Below, piece after piece: positions 41,414-54,661 of a stretch of DNA of 64,000 nt. Numbering within the stretch: position 1 is the stretch's first letter; every line of letters begins with the position of its first letter. The notes under the pieces are model-generated. The model had not been told where the DNA came from, made no database searches, and was given only the letters and a program-made list of their open reading frames with translations. A program made the translations under genes and the position numbers. Origin of the DNA: Dipetalonema caudispina (taxonomy: Eukaryota > Nematoda > Chromadorea > Rhabditida > Onchocercidae); the NCBI GenBank assembly GCA_013365325.1, contig JABVXV010000038.1:1-64000 (forward strand). Reading direction: 5' to 3'.

Positions 41414-44400
41414 ATGGGTAATTCTGGGAGTAAAATTAACTTTCGCAAAGCAGTGATCGAACTTACAACAAAGAAATCGAAAGTGGAAGAGGATGCATTT
41501 TGGGAAGAGTTATGGGCTTCCAATATAAATAGTGCTGCGGATGTTTTTGCACTGATCACAGCAGATGATGTTAGTTTGATAATTCCAGAAATTATTTTAT
41601 CTGGTCAGTAAAGAGCGGAAAAAATTTCTAATAATTATATATTTGAATAAATCTTACAGAACAGATATATGATAATGATCAATAACGTGAGAGAAATTAG
41701 GTTAATGTATTCATTGGATATGATTTTCTTCAAAGTAAATCTTAAATTGTTTCATTTCAAGAATATTTTCAGGTCCGTTCATTGCGTGATAATTCTCCAA
41801 ATAATCTGGCAACTTTGTGTTATAAAACTGTGGATCGAATAACAGCAGCATGTAATTCCCCATCAACCATATCGTCAACAAAGGTATTTTGAATCACTTT
41901 GTTTGTTCTTAAATCCGACCAGAAAATAAAACCATCTATTATGCTAAAATTTAATTTATGAATTGTTTAAATACTCTTATCTGTTATTCCAGAGATTTCT
42001 TTATCCTTTCTAGCATTGTGAAGCTCGTTGGAAATTTCGGCCAAGTGAAGTTTATGCTACCAATCTGAATTATGAAAAAGTTTGAAATGCAATACTTATT
42101 ATGAAGTTTTTTCTGCTTCAAGAACACAAACTCTATTGTTAGGTACTGAATTGTGTACGACTTCTAACAAGAGTTTGTCCATACTTATTCGAAGATTCGG
42201 ATTGGAAAGGTTTTTTTTGGTCATTACCACCTGCAGAAGAAAACGAACAATTTTCCCACCAGCCATTAGCATGCACACTATTATCTGCGCTTACCGATCT
42301 ACTCTTTTGTCCCGAATTCACCGTTTCATCTCTTAGAAGCCATCCGGTACTTTTCGATGCATAAGAAACAATTTTAATGAAAGAGACAAGATATATAATG
42401 ACCGAGCAGAATGTCCTGTTTATCCTTCACTATGCTGTAAGATTGATCTTTAAACCAATCATTGGTTTTTTAATAGTTCCAAAAACTATTTTTTTATTTC
42501 CACATTTTGCTGCGAAATTGGCGAATTTGAAATCGAGAAACTAAGATAGCACTACTGCACTATCGTTTTAATTTTTCAGGGAGGCTCGGATGATTTAAGT
42601 ACAATTGACAGTTGTGAATATATATGGGAGGCTGGCGTTGGTTTTGCGACCAGACCACCCCAAATAGCAGAGCATGATCAGCGAAGGACCGAAATCCTCA
42701 AACTTTTACTCACATGCTTTTCAGAAGTCATTTATGTCCCAGTTATTGGTGAGATTTAAGTCGAAAATGTTTGATTCGATGAGCGTGGTACTACACAGGT
42801 ATAGGAAGTAGAAGGATGTATTTGTTGTTACCAATCCAGCTTTAAAAATTATCAAGTTTGTGGTAGTTACAACTTATAAGACATCTAAGACTTGTGAAGT
42901 CAGACTTGGCTTACGGTGGCGAAGCGTCTTCTTAATTTCAGATGAAAATAGAATGAAATGGATAGCGAGATTTACATCTGCAGAAAATCGTCATGTTCTA
43001 CCGCTTTTCACTTCTCTGCTTAATGTAGTTTGCGCGTATGATCCAGTTGGTTACGGCGTACCTTATAATTATTTACTTTTTACGGACAGCAGAGAACCAC
43101 TTGTGCAGATTGCATTGCAAGTGCTTATCGTGTGCTTGGATAGTGAGACACAGTCGTCTGACAAGGTAAAGATATCTCCAAAAAATTTGGAAGTTAGCGA
43201 TTCAAACCCCTAGTTTGTATATGGGAACCAATTTCAGAAAAACGAATACGCTGACAATTTTTTCATTAATTATTTGTCAAGGATTCATCGCGAGGAGGAT
43301 TTTGAATTCATGTTGAAAGGCATGACTCGTTTATTGACAAATCCATTGGTTGCTACGTATCTTCCGAGTTCTACCAAAAAAATAACATGTCATCAGGAGC
43401 TCCTCGTTTTGCTCTGGAAATGCTGTGAATACAATCAGGTAGTGGTTCATTGTCTTTGTTTCTTTGGCAAGCACGGAACATCCTAATTTGATGCTCGTGT
43501 TCATGATTCTGCACAGTACTTTGGAAACGTATTATTTCAGAAATTCATGTTTTATTTATTAAAAACAAGTGATGTCCTGGAAGTGCTTGTTCCGATATTA
43601 TTTCACGTTAGTGCTTCTCGCAATGATCCAGGTATGAGAAACGAAGTATTTCTAGAATTATTTGTCATGTTAAAGCCTTTAGGAAGGCAAATAAACAAAT
43701 ATGTTATGTTTTTAATGAATATAATTTACAGCTCGTGTTGGTTTGATACATATGGGTGTTTTCATTATTCTATTGTTAAGCGGTGAGCGAAATTTTGGTG
43801 TACGTTTAAATAAACCCTACACTCCGCGGGCAGCTATCGACGTACAGTCATTCACTGGAACACATGCAGATTTGCTGATACTTGTATGTTATCAGAATTG
43901 AACTCTTAAGTATTGATATTTGAAAGTGGATTTAGAGTAATTTGTTATGAAATATCAGTTGTATGAGTAAGAAGAGTCCTTTCATTTTTTATTGTTCATG
44001 TTCTTTTATCTTTTATAACACTTGCTTTTGCTTTTCACGGTTATAATAGCAGTTTATGATTCACTTCCATCCTCACTTGTAGTAACTTGAACTATCGGTT
44101 TTTCGTTCTTTTTTTTTTCTTTTCATATGAATCGTATTAATCCAGAGATCTTCCGTTCTTCAGTACACCGCTTTCAATATTATCAAAGAGTAGCTGCACA
44201 TGTTTATATGAAAGATGCATGCAGAAAGGTTGCAAACTATGCGATATATCCAGTATATATGTGTATGATGAGTGGATTTTTGCAGGTGTTCCACAAGCTG
44301 ATAACCACGGGCAATCACCGATTGCAGTCACTTTTCGACTGTCTTTTAACAATTATTGTGAACGGTTTGTTTTCTATTGCATTGTTAACTGAGTATTAAA

Positions 44401-46395
44401 AGTAACAATAGGATAAGATAAAGACCGTGATAATGAGATAATGAATGAGGTAGTGCGATAGATGACTAGTCTCTTGCAGGATGCGTAAATTAGGAATAGT
44501 ATGGATCTTCATTTACGATTTTGTTTAATGTATGCAGTATTTCATTACGTTTTCTGATGATGGTGAACCTGAACGCCTTACGGAACCTAAAGTCTAACTT
44601 GGGTTTTAGCTTTCTACCTGTTTACTTTGCTTGACTTTTTCTTAAGCCTAAATGTTCATTAGTGACGAAGGCTTAATAGTTTTGTTTCTTTCAGTGTCAC
44701 CATATTTGAAGTCCATTTCGATGGTTGCCGCTAATAAGCTTATCCATCTTATTGAGGCTTTTTCAACTCCCTGGTTTTTGTTTTCATCACCGACGAATCA
44801 CCTTCTTATCTTTTTTCTTCTTGAAGTTCTCAATAATATTATTCAGTATCAGTTCGACGGTATTATTTAACTATAACTTTCCTTTATTCTGAAAGTTTTA
44901 TTAACAAACACTGCAATAATTCTGCTGATGACAAAACTAGTCTAACATGTGATTGGTCTCGGAAAACATTCTGGTCAAATCGATAAGAATGATCTTGTAG
45001 AACGTCAAGTACCAATTACTGGCACACACTTCAGCACTGATGCTTTTTTACCGGAATATATTCAGGAAATTCAAATTTGGTGTATACTATCATTCGAAAG
45101 CGCCAAGTATTTTATCAACTGGCAAATCTTTCGTCTGATTCCGCGTATATCATGAAAATGCTACAGGGACGCAAAGGTCGTAAAAGTGGTGTGGTTGTTG
45201 AATCAAAGTCATCAACTGCTGAAGGAAAACCTGCTAGTGGTAAGTTTTGGTGCACTGAACGTACATTTGTTAGGCAGTTTCATATATATTTTGAATTTTG
45301 GCAGAATGAGAAGTTGCCTGATGTTTTTATAAATTTTCATCAATTATTGTTGCAGTAACCATCAGTAATTAGCAAATGGTTGGATTAGAACAAATTATTA
45401 AACGACTGGTATCGATTTCTAAGGACTGATCTTCGCATGTATCTTGCCTACAACATTGAAGAGACACAGCAGTCTAAGATACATGTACTGTAGTGCTACG
45501 ATGATTATCACTTTATGGACTATAAAAACAGAATTGAATATTGTAGATGTGGAGAAGGCGAACATAAAGGCTACACTGGCTGAGACGCCGCAGGTATCAG
45601 CAATGACAGAAAAAGGAGTGAACGATTTAGCACATGAAAATGATGATGTACAGGAAGGTTGGGTGGCAACAACGGATTGGGTAGAATCCTGGAAAAGTAA
45701 ACTTCCTCTTCAAACAGTGATGAGGCTTCTGCAAGTTCTTGTGCCGCAGGTTGAGAAGATTTGCATCGATAAGTAAGTTTCTCATTTGCAATTAAAGAAG
45801 TTCGAGATTTCGCCTAGGATACTGTAAAGAAATTAGATATTTGGACTCCCAATTTCAATATTCCATCAAGGGATTGGTAAGATAGAATGGAAGTATTTTG
45901 CAATTTGATGTGTCCTGTTCAAAATGAAATGTTGTACTTGCAGAGGTTTAACAGATGAAAGCGAAATCCTGAAATTCCTGCAGCATGGCACCCTGGTTGG
46001 ATTGTTACCCGTCCCACACCCTATACTTATTAGAAAATATCAGGCTAATGCTGGTACCAATCACTGGTTTCGAACGTATCTGTGGGGAGTCATCTATTTA
46101 AGGTATTTCTTAAGCTACAGTAAATCATATTCAACCACGGTTTTGCGAATTAGTATCCAATGTTAAAGCTTGTAAACTGTGGAGATTTAGCATTGAGTTT
46201 TCTTTTCTTCACAAGTTTTATGCAGATCCAAAGGAAAGTTGATTGCTGGTACAGAAAGTTCATTTTTGCGTTGAAACGCATACTCTGTTCATTATTGATT
46301 ATCATTTAAATTATTTCCTTTGTTTTTTTAGAAATATCGATCCGCCGATTTGGTATGATACCGACGTTAAATTATTCGAAATCCAAAAAGCCTAA
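41414..46395 (+). CDS. hid-1: HID-1, dense-core vesicle biogenesis protein
   Basis: Peripheral Golgi membrane protein needed for neuropeptide dense-core vesicle formation in C. elegans and mammals. Fifteen exons: 41414-41569, 41773-41883, 42014-42079, 42143-42346, 42580-42748, 42942-43165, 43238-43438, 43541-43631, 43732-43883, 44286-44364, 44695-44859, 45066-45239, 45547-45772, 45944-46102 and 46332-46395. The sum is 2241 nt, 746 residues, close to the family length. The N terminus MGNSGSKINFRKAVI begins with a myristoylation-type MGNxxS. Family blocks seen: NLATLCYKTV, RLLTRVCPYLFED, LLFCPEFTV, CEYIWEAGVGFA, HVLPLFTSLLN, AYDPVGYGVPYN, SRIHREEDFEF, SGERNFGVRLNKPY, EAFSTPWFLFS, NNIIQYQFDG, SWKSKLPLQTVMRLLQVLVP, DESEILKFLQHGTLVGLLPV and WYDTDVKLFEIQ at the C terminus. 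The Ser/Lys-rich part around 45170-45660 is the variable linker. The small exon 42014-42079 is the least certain. Confidence 0.97.
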
Positions 46396-46651
46396 AATTC
46401 TTATCCAGTTTTTTTAAGGTATTTCTTACGGATGATTGTGCTGAAAAATTTCGTGTCATTGTTTTCGTCGTTGATTGAGGGAAAATTATCTGAAAAAGGT
46501 GTTTGTACTATCTCAGTTCGTCATGTTGCACTTCACTAATTTAACTTTTCACACTAGAAAGTAGATGGTTAATTAATTAATATCATTCCAGATTTTAGCG
46601 ACGTTGAATTGTCTGCCGTTATCGTTATCCTTTGATTTTGTACGTTCAAGA

Positions 46652-46742
46652 TCATAAGATGTGTACCACTAGCGTTGTGTAGTTCCTGGTGATGTAAAAT
46701 GCGGTGTTTTTTAAGGTTGTGCTATATACCATTTTTTTTTTC

Positions 46743-46786
<44 letters not shown>

Positions 46787-47240
46787 ATCCATAATGCGGA
46801 CGAATTCCTTGTAATTCCCTCCTGCTTCAGGAGCTTTTTTTATGGAAATATTTAACAGTTCATTTTCTATATCCCAAATATAATCCGTATCATAACTCTT
46901 TCCAGTGAATTTGAGCAGTCCCTTGCTTATATCGTTAGGTCTAACAGGGTCACATTTTATATCCAAACATTTTTTGCCATTATTTAGAATACTCAGTTTG
47001 ATGTTTCCATAGTTTTGTATACAGGCTTTGTCCTCTACCAAAACAGTATTAGGTTGCGCTTAACTGGCGCGATTCTACATAAGGAATTATCTTTGAAGCG
47101 ACTAGGAGCTTTACTTTCTACTAAAAGTCTTTCGCTGTTTTCTTGTTTTCTCTCCGAAACCCAAAGCCTGTTAGACTTATTGCATATCTATATTTCAAGT
47201 AAAATGTGTTCTTTCCTATCTTCATTGTTTTAAGAATTAC
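46652..47240 (-). pseudogene. Unrecognised coding-like segment with frame break
   Basis: Minus-strand reading from about 47040 to 46780 gives roughly 87 residues without a stop and of balanced composition, including LDIKCDPVRPNDISKGLLKF and SIKKAPEAGGNYKEF. It then runs into an Ile-Tyr repeat made by a (TA)n microsatellite. Just upstream (about 47180-47045), a second frame reads RLWVSERKQENSERLLVESK and so on to NLILF, and the two abut with a one-base frame change at 47042-47045. No signal peptide, clear start codon or known domain is seen. It could be the 3' exons of an orphan gene, with GTAGAG at the break acting as a donor, or a decayed gene of host or bacterial origin. I cannot choose between these. 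Confidence 0.35.
46746..46780. repeat. (TA)n microsatellite
   Basis: Pure TA run of about 35 bp. It adds an Ile-Tyr stretch to the minus-strand frame crossing it. Confidence 0.95.
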
Positions 47241-48221
47241 CTGGCAAGTTTCGTTGAAGCTGCAAGATGCGTTTTAGGTAAAACTTGTACATTCACTGTG
47301 TTGCCAATTTTTTGACTGAAAGTGAATCTTTATGGATGGAGTAAATATGCAGGCGATTTCTGTGTTACGACTGTTCGGTATATGCTGGACTTTTTCTACC
47401 TGAATAATGTCTGAATGATTAATACATTCCCACTTTAATCAACTTGAAGCACTCCCCCAATGCTGATTCTGTATAACTAAATGAGTTGAAAACCGGCTTC
47501 AAATATTTTATGCACATCAAGCCAATAGATGCAGCGATAAACATGTTAAGAAACAAATGAAAAAACGAACATGAGATCCAGAATAAGGGAAGGTATTTGA
47601 GATAAATTATGAATAATGCAAAGGCAAACGCCCGTATTCAAAGAAAATACATTTCTCCAAAAATTTTTACTTGAACGATTTTCCTAGACATTTTGCTCCG
47701 AAAACGTATAAAATGAGCAATACTGCTGTCAGTACAAAAAATACATCACTATGAAGTGATATCGGCAAGACACTAACAAATATTGCTAAGTGCCTGAAAA
47801 GAGCCGTAAAAACCTTGATCAATTTCAGGGCCCAACAAAGCATAAAAATTTTAATAGTTTTACTTTAATGAACAATTCAGTGGGTGTACAGCCGAAAAGA
47901 CAGATTTGCGATGTATTCACAATATGTAATAAATATTAACATTATACTGCGATTACGCAGAACATCACATCACGAGATTAAGCCACAATCCTCTTGTCGC
48001 ATCTCTCAATTGGCAGGTATATTTTCAACATTATAAGTTTCCATGTATTAACTAGAAAACAGAAGGCACTATTTCACTAGCTTTAGGCCAAGTACTTGCC
48101 AAGGTCTCTTAGTTTTGATCACGTATTTAATTTCCTAATGCTCCAAATATCTCGATCCTATATGTGGTGGCATGAAATTGAGTGAATGACATTTACTTAG
48201 TAACAACGATACCACTGACGA

Positions 48222-51200
48222 TCACCACGGCCAGGATGGACCCACCTGATTATTAGCTGCTGAACTTCCCCCACCACTGTACGGTGGCAAACTCATAGGC
48301 CGTTGCGCATCTTGGCCAACAGCAGGTGAAGAACTATCAAAGAAATCCGAATGTATGCTAACACTGTGTGGACTACGTGGCACGGGTGTTCGTAGCGATT
48401 CAATTGGAGAATCCATTATAGCACCTGAAGTATATTCAGTCATTTACCCTTATATTTTATTTTTATTAATTGTTCTAGTGTAAAAACATAAACTGAAAAT
48501 ATACAAAATGAATTAAGTGGATATCAAGTTAAAATGAAATTACCTATATGGAAATTGAGGCTCATTGCTGGTGAAACAGACATCGCTGTAGTTGCAGGCA
48601 CCGTTGCTGAAGATGGTCGTCCGATGTTCAGAGAATTTGTGGTATTAAGAGAGGAAAAGTCCACTAACGAATGTGGATGTGTTTGTTGCGTTGCTTCAAT
48701 ATGTCCAGCCGCTTGTGATTGACGATGCTCGTTTTGAGATCGAGATATATCAGACAGTGCGAATTCGGAGATGTTTTGTTGAGGTAATACATTGGCGGCA
48801 ACAGCTCTGTTCAAGCTATTCGATGAATTATCAACTAGTTCTGACGATGGAATTGGTCGAAACATGTTCTCCATATTTGGTTGTGTCTGCTAAATCAACA
48901 AATCCATGAAATTCAATGATGACTTTAGGAACAAAAATGAAGTGTACAGCTTAATAATGATGCAGAGCACTAGATTTGCAATGCAATATTTTCGACGTTA
49001 CTGAAATGCAGTTAAAGGTTCACATGGCAGGCATCTTTCACGATCTTCAAGATCTTGACACAATTAGATGATCTTGTGCTGCAGCAATAAGTGGTAAGAG
49101 TCTGCTACTGTATGCAAATGACGCTGGTCAAAAGCTGTATTAGGTTCAAAAAATGACTTGTTCAAAAATTTACTAAAAAAAAGCCTAGCCTAGAATCAAC
49201 TGTGATGTCTTTGCATCCTAAACCTAAATTATGACGCCCCGGCTTTTCAAAGTAAAAAATATCAAATTTAATAGATTTTAAAATGGACTAAAATGGCCTG
49301 AAGCGCAAAACAAAACGATAATCATAACATTCAAACCTTAGCCTGTGCAGCAAGCTGTGCCAACTGTTTCGCACGACGGTATCTTCGTCTATGTTGTTTA
49401 CCACTGTTCGAATTGCTATGATGTTTCTGAATATGTTCCTTCAACTTATCCCGCCTTGAAGATGAATAATCGCAGTTGTCACATCTAAATATCGTTTAAA
49501 TCAGTACAAGTTCATTTAGCTTATTCCCATCGAATGAACTTAATTTAATTTTGAAGGTCACAAAACTTGCTTAAAAGGTTTGTCCTCCAAATGTATCCTT
49601 TCGTGTCGCACCAAATGTGATTTCTCAATAAACGAACGATTACATGTCTTGCAGTGATGCGCTCTGACCGCTAAATGCGTTCTGGAAGTGATAAAATTCG
49701 TTAAACCAAAAATTATAAACAAAAATTGATAATCGAATAAGCTGTGCCAAACATTCCTTTAAGATCAAGCTATATTTATTTACTGAATGTAAAAGGCTTT
49801 TCATTAAAATTACTTTCGATGACTTGCTTTGTTGTCCCAAATGTCTTTCAGTAACATTTTTACAAGATCTTAACTACAAGCTTTTAAATGTGACTGGTAT
49901 TGACCTTAAAACGTACTCCACGCTTGAAAATTTTATCAAAGACCTGCATTGAAATGTCCATCCGAGTACACCTGCGAGAAATATGGTAAGTACTTCAATT
50001 CCTTTAGCTCTTAGTTAGCTTAACTAATTTAGTTTGTAGTTTAACACAAATTTTTTTTTTATTTTAGGGGAAATCAACTCATGATTTCTCTGAAATTTAG
50101 CGCCTCCTCCTCCCCCCTTAACGTTACTCTAAAAACAGCGACAGAAAGCTGTATTCCATCATTAATGCCATTATGAGAATTTTACATCTGATGACTTACA
50201 GATACAAAAAAAGATTAACAAAAAATTTGTCAACAAAAGTGATAAAAAGGAATTTGCGAAGCTAAATAATTTTGGTTCTAAATTTCTAAAAATATTAAAC
50301 TTTACCTTAAATGTGCAGCAAGTTGACTTTTCTTGGGTGATGAATAAGTACACTCTTCATAGTGACAGTGGAAAACATCACCCGAATGGATACGCCGATG
50401 AGAAATCAGATGGCTTTGATACTTTGTCGAGAAATCACAATGGAGACATTGATAAGGTCTATAAATAATGGAAACTAATTCTGTACTCCTATATATGATA
50501 CACAACTGAGAGGTAACAAAAGAGAAATAAGTTTTTCCACACTGAGCTTTAAAGAAGACGATACCTATTTTCGGAATGTGCAGCGACATGCTGATCTAGA
50601 GTACTTTTCATTGCAAATGCACGACCACATTCGGAACAATGAAAAGGCTTATCAACGGTGTGATTGCGAATGTGGCCAATAAGATGATTTCTTGAGCGGC
50701 TTTTGTATTCACATAATGTACATTTAAATGGACGTTCATCAGCTGAAACAAAATTTTTCCTTACACAATTCGAATTTTCTCTTTACATGAGTATTCACTA
50801 AAACTTTTCAAAGCTAACGTTAACCTACGAAGAATTGAATATTTTGAGATTGAAAGAACCATTTGATTTTTGACTAAATAACAGATTAATGCACACGGAC
50901 TTACAGTGTGTTAAGCGATGCGAAAGTAAACTTTGAATGGAATCATTGCCATACTGACATATATCGCATCGGAAAGGCGGACCCTCAAATTATCAAAAAA
51001 ACTTAGTATTAAATAATTCATGTCAAGCAGCGCCTTATGCTGCTCATTAAATCTGTAGTTTGCAGACATTGAGACAAATGTCGAATACATGTATATTATC
51101 CTTCCTCTCTAACGGAAAACTACTAATCGAAGGAGGAAAAAAAAGAAAAGAAACACTCTCAAATCAGTAACTCTTGAAACACATACCGGGAAATGTGTTT

Positions 51201-54200
51201 TCATATGTTCATAATAATCACGATTCCAACGGCATTCATAAACGCAAAGAGAACAAACATATGCAATGTTTCGAGTATGTGCGCGTACAATATGATGCTT
51301 GATGAGAACCGCAGCTGAACTTTTGTATGCACAGTAGTCGCATTTGAAGAGTTTCTCAACAGGTGCACCGTTTGTTTCGCCATTCGCCTCATTATCAGAT
51401 TCATCCTGTTGTGAGCACGGATCAACTTCATCCGCTTCATCAAATACAACCTGTAAAGACGTTTTCAAGTTCAATAGATTCTATTATAAACCCATACGAA
51501 GACATTTACAAATCATTATTTTCTTTAGTATAAAAAACGCTTCCAAAAATCTCAATTTAACAGGTGGAAATCTACCTGTTCATTAAGATCAATTCTGCAG
51601 TCTGGATACAATTCTTCACCTACTGGTGTCTCATCTGCTTTTAAAGCTTCCGCCCGGACAAAACTTTTATTCTTTGGTGGTCTACCTCGCCGTTTTGCCA
51701 GAACTTGGTTTGCTGCAGTTATTGATTTTCGATATAATTTGTGACGACCGGCAGCAGCTGAAAAAAAGCAAAAGAAGTGAGCTTCTGATCGTAATTCTTA
51801 CGCATCAATAGGTATAAGAGTAGAAAAAGGGATAAAAGCAAATGAAAAGTTAGTTTCAAGGGAAAAAAATATTTCCTTGAAACCACAATTTGTTATATTA
51901 TGCCACAATATGAACGTAATAAAAAGAACAATAAAAACCTATTTTAACACCAACAAACCTAAAAGACGGTTTTTCCGATTCAAAATATTCATCGCATTTA
52001 AATGAATTTTCAGTTTCAAAGCTGGACGAGAACCATCATTTGTCCCTGTAGGATTAAGCTGAAACCAAAATTTATAACTTGTAAATAGAATGCAAAATGA
52101 CATTTTACCTCAATACATAGTCTATAAATTCATTCCACTGTTGTTACGGGAAGAGAATTAGTGTAAAAACAATATTTAAACATAAAAGTTTCCATTACTT
52201 TATGCTACAGTTCACAATAAAATTTGATGAAAGCAGAAGTTCCAAAATTAATGATGCTGAAAATCAGTGAGTAAAAGTCGCAATTACCACTTCTTCAGTT
52301 GTTGAAGCACCAATTACAGGAGGTTGTCCAGTTTCTTCATTGTAATTTGATTGCGTCTGCACTTTGTTGGTATCCGTTTCATGAGCTTCATCACCAATTC
52401 TTCCACTCTGCGAACTTCCACCCTCCGATTTTACACTGTAACTACCTTTTTTAAAACATCAAAAAGACACCTAAGCAAGGTTAATCATTATCTTTTATTT
52501 CAATTCTGGATTTATTTCTTGGGCAGTTCTGTGAAATAGGAATAAAAATGTTGCATTTATGATGCAAATTTAATGAAAAGCATTTAAGCTTCATAAATTC
52601 ATACTTCATCGCGAAGCCAGTCTCTCCTTGCGAAATACCACGCGATTGTGGTTGAGACTGTGAACTGGTCCCATATGTCAGGTGGGCATCGTTATAAAAA
52701 ATCGTTCTTTCATTGCCAAACTGAGCAGTAAGAGTTCGATATTGCGCCTGGTATTTCGCCATTGGCATTGAATGTTCCCACCTTTGAATATAAATAGTAT
52801 AGATCTAAGAAATAACACGAAGTGGTACATGTTATCAAGGATGCGGAAGACACGCATTCGTGTCAATCGGATTCTATATTTTACCGCGTCCACGAGTCAA
52901 TTGCAAATGAATGCAAAGGATGGAGAACACGATTTGGAAATACTTACGTCAAACGTAAAGAAACACCCCAGTTTTCTAATGTTTCAATATAATCGCAAAA
53001 TTACAGATGTAATGAGTAGCTGTCATGCAATGCTTCTTTTCTGAACTAACAGTGCAGCTTGGAAAACTTTTATAAACTATGTGGAGTATTTCCACATTCC
53101 ATGCCAGAAACTACTTAGAACCATTCAAATTTAATTCGAAGAGTAAAACAAAAACATAAGAGAGCTAGAATCATACATCATTTGCATTAGTGTATATCGT
53201 GCTGCCTGAGAGTTGATAAGGAAAGACGAATAGTCCAGCAAATACTCCAAAGTAGCGGATTGAACCGAAGCAAACGAACACGAAGCTAGCATATCCTTGA
53301 AGAGAGAATCACGCTGCGTTGGATTATGTCCAATCCAGTGAACTATTAATCTAAACTTAAAGTGTATGAAAATTTATTAAATATAAAAAATCCGTATGAG
53401 GGAATAAATTTCCTTTTAAAAGAGACAAAGCTGCCAGTAGAAATTAACAGCAGAAAGCTGAATACACAAATTCGTTAATGATTCTCGGAAATGAAATGTG
53501 ATTTACTTCAAATGGACATCAGGGGAGATAGTATTGGCATATTTTGGCTCAGACAGTAACGCATTCAACTGAGCTAACGAGAATTCGACAATATCGGTGC
53601 TTTCCAGCAAACATCTGTTGATATTAACATCGAAGAAATCGCATGCACTCTTCAGGAGAGCCGGTAAATTATATTTTAATGCAAGCTCCTTCACTGATAA
53701 ACAATTAGCTGAATCCATGTAACGGTCCAAATACTCCGCACAATAATTTTTTACTCGTGTTATCTGAAACAAAAAGGAGAACAATAGGTTCTGTTCCGAA
53801 TAATTTTTATAACTGTAATTCGTTAGCTGGGATGTAGGGTTAGTCAACAAAGTACAACAGCCATATGCCAGAAACGCAAAAATAATGAATAATTTAAAGC
53901 AAATAGCAAAAATAATGAATAATTTAAAGCAAATACAGTGTATTTTCTGAAATCAAAGAATAAATTAACCAGAAAATTATTGGCGAGCTTCAGTAGATCC
54001 ATTACACTACTGCGATCGATGACAACACTTCCACTATACATGTAATTGAGCAATAGTTCAAAAACTGCAGGATTCTGACAGTTCACGGTCACCTGAAATT
54101 AAGTTGCAAAGATGACATTAATAAATACGCAGCGAAAGCCATACTGAAAATTAAACTATAAATATAATATGTCGTTGCAGCAGGACTAAAAATCCATTTA

Positions 54201-54661
54201 AAAAAAAAGAAAAAGATGCATACAGTTTTCTGCTTACATTGACGTAGCAAGTATCAGTTGATCCGTAAATGACAAGTACTTTTATAACTCATATATCTTA
54301 TATGGTGCATGACCGGTACAGCAATTATCTCAATTTTCCCTCGCATACAAACTAATGAAGAAGTTATGGCAAAATGTTGTTCAGTGTCAAAAGCACGACT
54401 GTTCGAATCGACACAACAAACCTGTTCTTTTACAACTTTCGAATTCCTCAAGATTGAATCGAAATATGGACTGCACGCCGCAAGGATATTTCGATGTGCA
54501 CAAAAGTGACGATCCTTAACGACAATGTATACATCACAAAAACGTCCCGTATCACGCTGATAACGTAAGCGTTCCAATATGACATTTCCGTGCTGATCCG
54601 TAAATGACATCGGATTCAAGCTTCCATTCCCATCCTGTGCACAAGTTGACAGCGTTGTCAT
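48222..54661 (-). CDS. eor-1: EOR-1-like BTB/POZ transcription factor with nine C2H2 zinc fingers
   Basis: Nuclear DNA-binding factor; C. elegans EOR-1 is the PLZF-related BTB plus nine-finger protein that acts with Ras and Wnt signalling. Sixteen exons: 54661-54422, 54092-53970, 53763-53507, 53350-53177, 52781-52605, 52435-52288, 52058-51959, 51757-51576, 51450-51187, 50983-50905, 50742-50565, 50458-50306, 49681-49571, 49484-49337, 48889-48544 and 48424-48222. The sum is 2883 nt, 960 residues. Order: BTB ([20 protein letters not shown]), a BACK-like helical region, a polar linker, an AT-hook-like [10 protein letters not shown] in the eighth exon, an acidic stretch, nine C2H2 fingers from FKCDYC to FKCDNC, and a Ser/Gln/Pro-rich tail. 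The junction 49571/49484 needs a GC..AG intron; this restores the linker KPFKC in frame. An in-frame Met at 54733 could extend the N terminus by 24 residues. The eor-1 name rests on architecture and finger count. Confidence 0.85.
53876..53935. repeat. Exact 30-bp tandem duplication in an eor-1 intron
   Basis: The 30-bp unit starting GCAAAAATAATGAATAATTT occurs twice back to back with no mismatch, within the intron between the second and third coding exons. This implies a recent duplication. Confidence 0.92.

Larger units (their letters stand above)
46396..48221. other. Convergent hid-1/eor-1 3' interval
   Basis: Lies between the 3' ends of hid-1 (+) and the eor-1-like gene (-). It contains the coding-like minus-strand segment at 46652-47240 and a (TA)n repeat. 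From 47300 to 48221 no gene is seen. Confidence 0.6.

Noticed and set aside
45444..45546. Upstream extension of the thirteenth hid-1 exon
   Set aside because: The acceptor at 45546 gives the correct phase with the preceding exon; the upstream reading is open by chance.
49946..49973. Mini-exon between the seventh and eighth zinc fingers of the eor-1-like gene
   Set aside because: It has splice-like ends, but including it shifts the frame and truncates the protein; skipping it keeps fingers 7 and 8 intact.
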